A DNA stretch of 64,000 nucleotides from CAYPJE01 sp964410945 (lineage in GTDB: Bacteria > Fidelibacterota > Marinisomatia > Marinisomatales > TCS56): contig CAYPJE010000009.1 of assembly GCA_964410945.1 (NCBI GenBank), positions 1-64,000 of the forward strand, read 5' to 3'. How positions within the stretch are numbered: position 1 is the stretch's first letter; each line of letters starts with the position of its first letter. Positions 1 to 7,446 of this stretch are shown one piece after another. The translations under genes were made by a program, and so were the position numbers. The notes below the pieces were generated by a model. That model did not search any database. It saw nothing but the letters and a program-made list of their open reading frames with translations, and was not told where the DNA came from.

Positions 1-409
1 CTAAAACGTCTAAATGCTGGACAAAATAGCGCAAGTGTGATTTACGACTCAGGGCGCCGACGGGTTGATCGACGCGGAATTTATTGTACAACCGAACAGC
101 CTTTTTGGTACGATGGACATACACCTCAATTCCCAGTTCTTTCAGCTTGATGAGTGTTTCCGATTGAATCCCCAGTCGCCCTACCATGCCCTCTGAAAGG
201 ATAATAATCCGGGCGCCATTATCGATCAGTTCCTGCACATCGGCGGGCTGGATACCGGGACTGTGGCATGTTCCGGTCTCGTTCCAGTCCCAGGTACGGG
301 CACCACCGGGAAAGAGTTTTACATCTTTGAAGGGTGGATAGCCTTCAACGATGATTTGTCCCCAAGAATGGGAAGTAATTTTGGGTGATAAATTTCTGAC
401 AACGTTCAT
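1..409 (-). CDS. AAMDC/Mth938-like domain protein (partial, C-terminus off window)
   Basis: The minus frame opens with ATG at 409 and stays open to the left edge, giving about 136 residues. The translation carries the AAMDC/Mth938 (DUF498) signature in order: 'ITSHSWGQIIVEGY' near residue 11, 'FPGGARTWDWNETGT' near 34, 'HSPGIQPADVQELI' near 50, 'GIEVYVHRTKKAV' near 93 and 'DQPVGALS' near 115. Members of this family are small single-domain proteins of unknown biochemical role that normally end soon after the last motif, so only a few residues are probably missing. It lies downstream of the aldolase gene but a strong terminator separates them, so co-transcription is unlikely. The fold assignment is firm and the function is not known. 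Confidence 0.8.
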   Translation of the reverse strand, partial: MNVVRNLSPKITSHSWGQIIVEGYPPFKDVKLFPGGARTWDWNETGTCHSPGIQPADVQELIDNGARIIILSEGMVGRLGIQSETLIKLKELGIEVYVHRTKKAVRLYNKFRVDQPVGALSRKSHLRYFVQHLDVL

Positions 410-444
410 TAATGCGATATTAATGTCTACACGTTATCCATGTA

Positions 445-474
445 AAGAAAAAAGCCCCGGTTTTACCCGGGGCT
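445..474 (-). terminator. Rho-independent terminator of the pfp-fba operon
   Basis: An 8-bp GC-rich perfect stem (AGCCCCGG at 453-460 paired with CCGGGGCT at 467-474) is followed on the minus strand by a T-rich run reading TTTTTTC. It sits just after the aldolase stop codon and before the AAMDC-like gene. Confidence 0.85.
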
Positions 475-487
475 CAAGAAGGTTGTT

Positions 488-1663
488 TTATAAGGAACAG
501 GCCTTCAGGATATCTTTCAATCCCGTGTTCAGATCGAACTTGAATTTGTTCACATCGATCTTCGGTTCGTGCCAGACACCGTAGTTACCGGCCATGATCA
601 GCTTCTGGATATAGCTCTGGGTCAGGGCATCGGTGGTGACGCTGTCATACCAGCGGATGTCGACCTTGGCGCTGTTGGCAGCCACGGCACCCAGCAGGGC
701 TGACAGGAAAGTCTGGCGGTTCTCGGTATCGGTATTGATCTTACAGAAACCGGCCCCGATCAAACCCTGGATCTGATCCCAGTCCGTTCCAACGAAGTCC
801 AGCCATTTCTGGCGCACGTCGGAAGGATCGCTCATTTTACCGATCTGTTCCACGGCATATTTGGCAACATCGGGATAGAGGGTCGAGGCGCCGTGGGCCA
901 CGAAGATGATCTCATCGTTGATCTCGTTGGCGATTTTCAATAATTCATGGGCCAGGGTGATATTCAGCTTGACCTTAGTTCCGGGCTTGCCTTTGTTGGG
1001 CCCATGCATGGTTCCGATGGTGGGGGCCAGCATCAGGACGCCGGTCCCGCGCAGGAATTTATCCAGCTCATCAGGATTGGTATAGGTTGAGAATTCGGAT
1101 TTGGTATCTTCATCCTCTTCGCCGGCCAGAACGCCCAGTTCGCCTTCCACGGAAATCCCCAGGGGATGGGCCATGTCGACCACTTCGCGGGTCAGGCGGA
1201 TATTCTCGTCCAGGGGCATGGCGGTCTTGGAGACCTTATCGGTGGAATTATCGGCCATTACGCTGGTAAGCATCTGCACGGAAGCCTGAACAACCTTGCG
1301 TCCGCCTTCACTGGTATAATCACCGTGATCCAGGTGGGTTGAAACCATCACACTGGAATTTTTTGCTTTTTTCTCCACGTAATCGGCGGCCACTTCCAGA
1401 CCGAAGACAGCATCGCCGCCACCGAAATGTTTCAGGGCCGAATTCGAAAATGCCAGCAGGCCGGAAGACCCGAGCAGTTCAAAAGCGTTGAAAGCGGCAT
1501 TGATTCCCTGGTGGGTGGTCACATTGAAAGCCGGCAGTGCATAGCGGTCGGATTTGGAATTACCTTTTTCGCCATTCTTGGCCTTAAGGTTCAAGGCATG
1601 GGCGGTGGTCATATTGTCCGGAAATTTCCGGGTAGTATTAAGTTTGGGTGGTGTATTACTCAT
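488..1663 (-). CDS. fba: Class II fructose-bisphosphate aldolase
   Basis: Zinc-dependent aldolase that interconverts fructose 1,6-bisphosphate with dihydroxyacetone phosphate and glyceraldehyde 3-phosphate in glycolysis and gluconeogenesis. Class II motifs are visible in order: 'STHLDHGDY' (His110, Asp112), 'VEGELGVLAG' near 173, 'GTMHGPNKG' near 218, 'VAHGAST' near 256 and 'INTDTENR' near 310, which together supply the metal ligands and phosphate-binding loops. At 391 residues it is of normal length for the longer class II enzymes. The start is set by a perfect AGGAGG at 1671-1676, 7 bases upstream. It follows the phosphofructokinase gene by only 26 bases, so the two enzymes catalysing successive steps are almost surely co-transcribed. 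Confidence 0.95.
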   Translation of the reverse strand: MSNTPPKLNTTRKFPDNMTTAHALNLKAKNGEKGNSKSDRYALPAFNVTTHQGINAAFNAFELLGSSGLLAFSNSALKHFGGGDAVFGLEVAADYVEKKAKNSSVMVSTHLDHGDYTSEGGRKVVQASVQMLTSVMADNSTDKVSKTAMPLDENIRLTREVVDMAHPLGISVEGELGVLAGEEDEDTKSEFSTYTNPDELDKFLRGTGVLMLAPTIGTMHGPNKGKPGTKVKLNITLAHELLKIANEINDEIIFVAHGASTLYPDVAKYAVEQIGKMSDPSDVRQKWLDFVGTDWDQIQGLIGAGFCKINTDTENRQTFLSALLGAVAANSAKVDIRWYDSVTTDALTQSYIQKLIMAGNYGVWHEPKIDVNKFKFDLNTGLKDILKACSL

Positions 1664-1689
1664 AAAACAATCCTCCTGTTTCAGTATTG

Positions 1690-2901
1690 CTATTTAGAAA
1701 TCTTCTTTCCTTTGGGCTGTCCGATATCTTCTAATAATTCGGTAAACCAGTCCGTATCAATATCAAATGGTTTTCCGCCGGCGATGCGCTGAAAATCGAT
1801 CAGGCATAATTCGCCATCTCTATCCATATCCAGGCCGGCCAGTCCACTGGTGCGGTCCAAGGCGGCCTTGGCGGCCAGCTTTGCCGAACGCTGGATCAGG
1901 TCCAGATCTTGCTCATTGGGCGCAGCGGAACGGCCAAAATAGCCACTCTTCTGGACCAGGGTTTTTTCCGCTTCCAGCTTGCTGGCGAACTGCTTGGCAA
2001 ACCAGTTGCCTGGATTGATGAAATCCAGTTTCACATGACCGAAGGCATCACGGGCCACTTCTTCGCCCTGGGCTTCCAGTTCGGTGACGATACTGTCGAT
2101 CCCGGCACCTTCGCTGAGAAAAATATTTATTCCGTCTTTTTCATCCATTCGTTGCTTCAGGCGCTGCGCTTCGGCAGCAATATCAATTTCCATTTCAGGC
2201 ACGTAGACCGCATCGATATCCCAGCGTTCACGTTCGATCAGAATGTCTTCAAGGAATGGCTTGTCATCCAAAATCTTGCGGTAATCGCGGGCAGTGGCTG
2301 CCGTGAGCCAGCCGCAATTACGGCCCATGACCTCATGAATGATCAACTGCCGTTTACTGGTGGTATTTTCATTGGCCACATTGTTAAAAAAGATCGCACC
2401 CTGTTCGGCAGCGGTCCAGGCCCCCAGGGTCTGGGTCAGCGGATAAACATCATTATCGACGGTTTTGGGCATACCGACAACCGTCAGGTTATAATTATTA
2501 TCGGCCAGGTATTTGGCCAGCTCGGCGGCCATAGTGTTGGTATCGTCGCCGCCAATAGTGTGTAAAACATCGACTTCATCAGCCACCAGCTGCCGGGCGG
2601 CGACTTCCAGGGGATTTTCACCCTCTTTCACCAGTCCCCGTTTCACACAATCCTTAACGTTGGTCAACTTGACCCGGCTGTTTCCGATTGGGCTGCCACC
2701 ATACTGCAGCAGAATATGAGCCTGTTCTTTGACCTTTTGGGAAAAAGTAATGCTGGTCCCGGTTAACAATCCCTGGTATCCATTCAGGTAACCGATCAAT
2801 TCGGCTTCCGGGATCAATTCATTGTAATTCTGGATTAAGGCACCAATAGAAGACGATAGACAGGGGGCGATTCCCCCGGCCGTAAGAAAAGCAATTTTCA
2901 T
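1690..2901 (-). CDS. pfp: Phosphofructokinase, PPi-dependent type
   Basis: Phosphorylates fructose 6-phosphate, probably reversibly with pyrophosphate. The protein opens with 'FLTAGGIAPCLSSSIG', the variant phosphate-donor loop of the PPi-type group, and carries 'GGDDTNTMAAE' near residue 115, where the second Asp (instead of Gly in the ATP enzymes' GGDGS) is the usual marker for PPi specificity. 'PKTVDNDVY' (near 144) and 'HEVMGRNCGWL' (near 190) are the sugar-phosphate binding and catalytic motifs. 403 residues fits single-domain PPi-PFKs. It is the first gene of a two-gene operon with the class II aldolase. Donor specificity is inferred from motif residues. Confidence 0.9.
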   Translation of the reverse strand: MKIAFLTAGGIAPCLSSSIGALIQNYNELIPEAELIGYLNGYQGLLTGTSITFSQKVKEQAHILLQYGGSPIGNSRVKLTNVKDCVKRGLVKEGENPLEVAARQLVADEVDVLHTIGGDDTNTMAAELAKYLADNNYNLTVVGMPKTVDNDVYPLTQTLGAWTAAEQGAIFFNNVANENTTSKRQLIIHEVMGRNCGWLTAATARDYRKILDDKPFLEDILIERERWDIDAVYVPEMEIDIAAEAQRLKQRMDEKDGINIFLSEGAGIDSIVTELEAQGEEVARDAFGHVKLDFINPGNWFAKQFASKLEAEKTLVQKSGYFGRSAAPNEQDLDLIQRSAKLAAKAALDRTSGLAGLDMDRDGELCLIDFQRIAGGKPFDIDTDWFTELLEDIGQPKGKKISK

Positions 2902-3054
2902 AGTATCACCATTATAATTATTTCAGCTGTTTTCAAGCCTGGGAATTTAATACATAAACAATTATTAAATACAGGTTAGAAACCGGTTTACCCCTGATTA
3001 CTCAGGAATCTATCCGTGCCGATTTCGACTTGGACATACTATTATTTATCAATG

Positions 3055-3130
3055 GAGCCCCACAGGTAAACCCGTGCCTGCACGACGTAGCTGCTTTCGG
3101 CACACAGGCGTGGTCTTCTGCGAAGGCGGA
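3055..3130. repeat. GC-rich structured intergenic element
   Basis: A stretch of different texture from the AT-rich spacer around it. It contains CGTGCCTG (near 3074) and CAGGCGTG (near 3105), which can pair with two G-U wobbles, and next to it CTTCTGCGAAG (near 3115), itself a small imperfect hairpin. The sequence resembles the dispersed REP-like palindromes found between genes in many bacterial genomes. No second copy was found in this window. Confidence 0.35.
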
Positions 3131-3133
3131 TAA

Positions 3134-3163
3134 TAAAAAGGCCGTCTGGTCAGACGGCCTTTT
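3134..3163. terminator. Rho-independent terminator after gap
   Basis: Perfect inverted repeat AGGCCGTCTG (3139-3148) / CAGACGGCCT (3151-3160), flanked by A-rich sequence on the left and TTTT on the right, so it can act in both directions. On the minus strand it follows the GAPDH stop codon by about 25 bases and ends in TTTTTATT. Confidence 0.85.
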
Positions 3164-3186
3164 CCATAAATCAAAGGAAATCAGGC

Positions 3187-4188
3187 TCAGCCCATATCCT
3201 TGAATCTATCGATCAGATCGACAACACGGTTGGAATAACCCCATTCATTGTCATACCAATTAAGGGTTTTCACCATGTTTCCGCCCACTACTTTAGTATA
3301 GGGAGCATCATAGATCGACGAATGCGGATTACCGATAATATCGCTGGATACGACCGGCAGGGTGGAATATTCCAATACACCTTTCATAGCTGGTAATCTG
3401 GAGGCTTCCAGAACCACTTCATTGATCTGTTCAATGGTAACATCGGTGCTCAGATTCACTATTGAATCGACTACCGAACCATCGGGGACCGGAACGCGCA
3501 TGGCGATACCATCCAGTTTACCCTGCAGAGCCGGTAATACCTTACCAACGGCACGGGCGGCACCGGTGGTGGTCGGAATGACATTTTCGGCTGCGGCCCG
3601 GCTGCGACGCCAGTCACTGTGCGGTACGTCAGCCAGACGCTGATCGTTGGTATAGGCATGGACGGTATTGATCACACCGTATTCGATTCCGAAGGCATCA
3701 TCCAGGACTTTGGCCATGGGCGCCAGGCAATTGGTTGTGCAACTGGCGTTGGACACGATTTTATGCTCGGCTTTCAGGCCATCATCGTTCACACCCAGAA
3801 CGACGGTATAGTCGATCTCATCTTTGGCTGGCACGGTCAGGACAACCCGACCGGCACCGGCATTAAGATGGGGCATAAGTTTTTCACGGGTACGGAAAAT
3901 ACCGGTAGCTTCAACAACGATATCTACGCCTAATTCTTTCCAGGGTAAATCCGCCGGATCGTAAACGGCCAGCATTTTTACTCTCTGGTTTGAAGTCAGC
4001 ATCATGTCCCCTTCGGTAGTAACGGTGTCGTTGAACCGTTTCATCACCGTATCATACTTCAGCAGATAAGCCAGGGCGTCATTTTTGGCGATATCATTGA
4101 TGGCTACAATATCAATATCCTTTCGATCATTCAGAATTCGAAAAACGGAACGACCGATTCTTCCAAATCCATTGATTGCTATTCTCAT
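3187..4188 (-). CDS. gap: Glyceraldehyde-3-phosphate dehydrogenase, type I
   Basis: Oxidises and phosphorylates glyceraldehyde 3-phosphate to 1,3-bisphosphoglycerate. The Rossmann motif 'INGFGRIGR' is at the N-terminus, 'INDI' near residue 30 fits an NAD-preferring enzyme, the catalytic loop 'SNASCTTNC' places the nucleophile at Cys150, the base is His177 in 'VHAYTNDQ', the phosphate-site loop 'TTTGAARAVGK' and 'AMRVPVPDGS' are intact, and the C-terminal 'WYDNEWGYSNR' is present. 333 residues is the standard length. Its start overlaps the stop of the upstream GAPDH-like gene by 4 bases (ATGA), implying translational coupling. A terminator follows. This is the catalytically competent member of the pair. 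Confidence 0.97.
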   Translation of the reverse strand: MRIAINGFGRIGRSVFRILNDRKDIDIVAINDIAKNDALAYLLKYDTVMKRFNDTVTTEGDMMLTSNQRVKMLAVYDPADLPWKELGVDIVVEATGIFRTREKLMPHLNAGAGRVVLTVPAKDEIDYTVVLGVNDDGLKAEHKIVSNASCTTNCLAPMAKVLDDAFGIEYGVINTVHAYTNDQRLADVPHSDWRRSRAAAENVIPTTTGAARAVGKVLPALQGKLDGIAMRVPVPDGSVVDSIVNLSTDVTIEQINEVVLEASRLPAMKGVLEYSTLPVVSSDIIGNPHSSIYDAPYTKVVGGNMVKTLNWYDNEWGYSNRVVDLIDRFKDMG

Positions 4189-5204
4189 GATTTCACCTCC
4201 AACCGGCTATAAGCATCTATTGTTTCCAGAATGCGCTTGGAATAACCCCAGCCATTATCGAACCAACTGACAGTCTTGACCAGTTTATCATTGATTGACA
4301 TGGTTGCTTTGGCATCATGAATAAAGCTCTCACTGCGGCCAATCACATCGCTGGATACAATCGGATCTTCAGTGTATCCGACGATACCTTCCAGGGCGCC
4401 ATCGGCGGCTGCTTTAACGGTAGCATTCAATTCGTCAGCCGTTGGTATCTTATCCAATTCGGCCGTCAAGTCAATGCATGAGCCATCGGAGACCGGGACA
4501 TTAAAGGCGATGCCATCCAGTTTACCGGCAAACTCGGGAATGATTTTTTCCACGATTCCCGGAGCCCAGGTATCGTTGGGAATGATATTTTCCACAGCAG
4601 ACCGGCTTCTACGCAGATCGGAATGGGCTGTATCAGCCAGCGGCTGATCAGATGTGTAGGCGTGCACGGTAGTCATCATGGCACGTTTCAAGCCAAATTT
4701 CTCATCCATGATTTTCAGCATCAAGGCCAAAACATGCACGGTTGAAGAAGTCGACGTAATCAGTTTGTCATCGGCGCTGATTTTATCGTCATTGACACCG
4801 GGAACCACAATGCGGTCAACTTCATCGGTTGGGGGAACAGTCACAATTACGCGCTTTGCACCGGAATCCAGATATTTTTGCAGTTCTGCTTTTTCACGGA
4901 ATTTACCGGTTGCATCGATTACAACATCAACGTCAAAGGCATCCCAGGGAATATCGCCTGGTTTGCCGCCTTGAAGAAGTCTTGTTCTCTGGTTGCCCAG
5001 CACAAGATGGTTATCTTCCAGACGCGCTTCTTCTTTCATGGGTCCATGAACAGAATCACGCATCAGGAGATAATGAAGTGCTTCCGGTTGGCCCAGGTCG
5101 CTGATCGCTACGAACTGATAATCGGGATTGTTATAACCAATCCGATACAGGTTACGTCCGATCCGACCGAAACCAACGAGTCCAATTTTTACTGGTTTAC
5201 TCAT
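4185..5204 (-). CDS. GAPDH-like paralog lacking the catalytic cysteine
   Basis: A full-length (339 aa) GAPDH-family protein that keeps the fold but not the chemistry. 'VGFGRIGRNLYR' (near residue 10) preserves dinucleotide binding and 'VHAYTSDQPLAD' preserves the catalytic His region. The active-site loop reads 'LITSTSSTVHV' where the family has 'VSNASCTTNC', so the nucleophile is replaced by Ser154 and the following Thr-Asn by Val-His. Two further active-site segments are altered: 'PNDTWAPGIVEK' in place of TTTGAA, and 'AFNVPVSDGS' with Asn in place of the phosphate-binding Arg. 'WFDNGWGYSKR' has Gly for the usual Glu. It is the first gene of a coupled pair with the normal gap. The ORF is intact, which argues against decay. 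A regulatory, structural or altered-substrate role is inferred. Confidence 0.85.
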   Translation of the reverse strand: MSKPVKIGLVGFGRIGRNLYRIGYNNPDYQFVAISDLGQPEALHYLLMRDSVHGPMKEEARLEDNHLVLGNQRTRLLQGGKPGDIPWDAFDVDVVIDATGKFREKAELQKYLDSGAKRVIVTVPPTDEVDRIVVPGVNDDKISADDKLITSTSSTVHVLALMLKIMDEKFGLKRAMMTTVHAYTSDQPLADTAHSDLRRSRSAVENIIPNDTWAPGIVEKIIPEFAGKLDGIAFNVPVSDGSCIDLTAELDKIPTADELNATVKAAADGALEGIVGYTEDPIVSSDVIGRSESFIHDAKATMSINDKLVKTVSWFDNGWGYSKRILETIDAYSRLEVKS

Positions 5205-5342
5205 AATCCACCTGTTTTATTCTGTTGTTATAAAAATAATCAATCTTTCCAAACATTGAATTTACGCAAGATATTTATTGTACTGAAATGAAATAGTATC
5301 TCTCGGTTGAGTAGCGATCAGTCCAAGTCGATTTACAGTGAA

Positions 5343-7199
5343 CTATTCCGTCGCTTTGGTCATCAACTCAGTCATGCGGGTCACAAAATCAGTCGGTGCT
5401 TCCAGACTGCCACTGATCAGCAGCGCTCCTTCAAATAATTGCAGGATGCTGTTCCTCAAAGTTGGATCTTTGCTATCACCCAGATTGATCCGGGCCAGGT
5501 TTTTAATCAATGGATGGCGAGTGTTGATTTCCAGTATCTTTTTCTGTGAAGAATAATTCTCATCCATCATTTTCATCATCCGCTCCATCTGGGCATCCAT
5601 GGCATCCTTGGGTGATACCAAGGTAGCGGCTGAATCAACCAGCCGTTTGGATTCGATTACATCGGCCACTTTATCACCGAGAGTTTCCTTGAAGATTTCG
5701 ATCAACGGCTTGGCAAGATCTTCGTTCATACTTTCCGAATCACCATCGGCATCCTTCAGGTCAATATCCGCTTTTTCTATCGATTTCAACGGCTTCTTAT
5801 CATATTCGGGAATCGACGGTACTACCATTACATCATAGGGATCACTGAGCAGCAGTACCTCGATATCATTCTTCCTGAAATATTCCAGGTTGGGATTCTT
5901 TATCACGGTGGCACGGTCTTCTCCAGTGAGGTAGAATATTTCGGACTGATCACCAGGCATCCGGTCCACATAATCCTTGAATGAGGCCAGCTGGTCGTCT
6001 TCCGACTTTGTTGTTTCAAAACGTAAAAGATCCAGTAATTTCTCACGGTTGGTAAAATCGGTGTTGATGCCAATCTTTAAGTACTGGCCGAACTCTTTGT
6101 AGAAACGTCCATATTTCCCAACATCCTTACTGGCCCAGTCTTTCAGCATTCCCAGGATTTTCCCGACCAGAACCTTATTGATTTTCTGCATTACAGGACT
6201 GGATTGGGTTACTTCGCGACTGACATTCAGCGGTAAATCCTCGGTATCAACCACACCTTTGGCAAAACGCAGGTATTCCGGCAATAATTCCTTAGCATCA
6301 TCCTGGATGAAGATCCGGTTGGCATACAGGTTCAGCGTCTTCTCTTCTTTGTCGCGCATGAACATCATTGGTGCTTTCTGGGGAATAAACACCAGGGCCT
6401 TGAAATTCACCTTTCCTTCCATTGAAAGATGGATATGCCCCAAGGGTGGCTGGCTGTCATTGGAGATAAATTTATAGAATTCATTCAACTGGTCTCCGGT
6501 AAGTTTATCCTTGGGCTGCTGCCATATCGCACCGACCCGGCTGATCCGCTCATCGCCAACCATGATCGGAAATTCTACAAAAGTGGAATATTTCTCAATA
6601 ATATTTTTAACGCGCCATTCTTCCGCAAAATCATAATAATCTTTTTTCAGCTTAAAAGATATTTTAGTACCACGGGCAGTACGCTCAATCTCTTCAATTG
6701 TATAGGTTCCCTGACCGTCAGACTTCCAACGATAGGCCTTGGAATCGGGGTCAGCCGAACGGGTTTCGATTGTAACTTCATCGGTTACCATAAAAACCGA
6801 ATAAAAACCAACACCGAATTGGCCAATCAAATCACCTTCAACTGTTTTCCCGGCGGCCTTCATTTGTTCCAGGTATTCCAGGGTACCGGAACTGGCAACC
6901 GTACCGATCTCATCCAATAGATCCTGCTCGGTCATCCCAATACCGGTATCTTCAATGGTAAACAAATGCTTCTTGGAATCCAGGGCCAGGCTGATCTTCA
7001 ATTCCTCATCCGGATCAACCACATTTGAATCGGTCAGCATCTGGAAACGGATTTTGTTCAAAGCGTCAGAGGCATTGGATATCAATTCCCTTAAAAATAC
7101 TTCCGGGTGGGTATAGAGGGAATGAACGATCAGATGCAAAAGCTGCTTCATCTCAGCCTTATATTCATATTGACGAGGGTCAGATTTTTTCTTGGCCAT
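5343..7199 (-). CDS. htpG: Molecular chaperone HtpG (Hsp90 family)
   Basis: ATP-dependent cytosolic chaperone. The GHKL ATPase domain occupies the first ~210 residues with 'ELISNASDALNK', 'IEDTGIGMT' and 'GQFGVGFYSVFMV', the nucleotide-binding and lid motifs. The middle domain follows with 'RIFIQDDAKELLPEYL' and the conserved 'LPLNVSRE', and the C-terminal dimerisation domain ends near residue 618. A start at 7199 (MAKKKSDPRQ) is preferred over an in-frame start at 7253, because GGAG sits 6 bases upstream of 7199 and the extra 18 residues do not belong to the family. It appears to be a single-gene unit, divergent from the GHL10 gene at 7447. No CIRCE element was seen upstream. Confidence 0.96.
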   Translation of the reverse strand: MAKKKSDPRQYEYKAEMKQLLHLIVHSLYTHPEVFLRELISNASDALNKIRFQMLTDSNVVDPDEELKISLALDSKKHLFTIEDTGIGMTEQDLLDEIGTVASSGTLEYLEQMKAAGKTVEGDLIGQFGVGFYSVFMVTDEVTIETRSADPDSKAYRWKSDGQGTYTIEEIERTARGTKISFKLKKDYYDFAEEWRVKNIIEKYSTFVEFPIMVGDERISRVGAIWQQPKDKLTGDQLNEFYKFISNDSQPPLGHIHLSMEGKVNFKALVFIPQKAPMMFMRDKEEKTLNLYANRIFIQDDAKELLPEYLRFAKGVVDTEDLPLNVSREVTQSSPVMQKINKVLVGKILGMLKDWASKDVGKYGRFYKEFGQYLKIGINTDFTNREKLLDLLRFETTKSEDDQLASFKDYVDRMPGDQSEIFYLTGEDRATVIKNPNLEYFRKNDIEVLLLSDPYDVMVVPSIPEYDKKPLKSIEKADIDLKDADGDSESMNEDLAKPLIEIFKETLGDKVADVIESKRLVDSAATLVSPKDAMDAQMERMMKMMDENYSSQKKILEINTRHPLIKNLARINLGDSKDPTLRNSILQLFEGALLISGSLEAPTDFVTRMTELMTKATE

Positions 7200-7308
7200 T
7201 ATTTTTCTCCAAAATAATTTATTTGTACCGTTATCAACGGCAACTGAAATCAAAAGTTCAATGGATTAAGTATTTTACTTACCTGAAAAAACGCCAGGAA
7301 ATTAATAA

Positions 7309-7325
7309 TATTGTTCCTCACAATA
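7309..7325. promoter_or_regulatory. Inverted repeat between divergent htpG and GHL10 genes
   Basis: Perfect 6-bp arms TATTGT / ACAATA separated by TCCTC in the 247-base spacer between the divergently transcribed htpG and surface hydrolase genes. The position suits an operator, but no regulator is known and a short AT-rich palindrome could arise by chance. Confidence 0.3.
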
Positions 7326-7446
7326 AAGGTTCATAATGTGTTCAAAAACATGGTTACAATCGATAATACAGGATAAATTCCTCACCGTTAAAGGAAGCTA
7401 ATCTGCTTCAAATTTGATCGGCCAAAATCAAAAAAGGTATCTAATT

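Noticed and set aside
351..584. Plus-strand 77-codon open frame
   Set aside because: Antisense to the AAMDC-like start, the fba terminator and the fba 3' end; no ribosome site or recognisable protein.
1909..2565. Plus-strand 218-codon open frame antisense to the phosphofructokinase
   Set aside because: Mirror of a conserved gene; composition fits a codon shadow, and pfp motifs are on the other strand.
2902..2940. TATAAT just before the phosphofructokinase start
   Set aside because: It lies only 9 bases before the ATG and overlaps the presumed ribosome site; the TTGAAA upstream has 14-base spacing.
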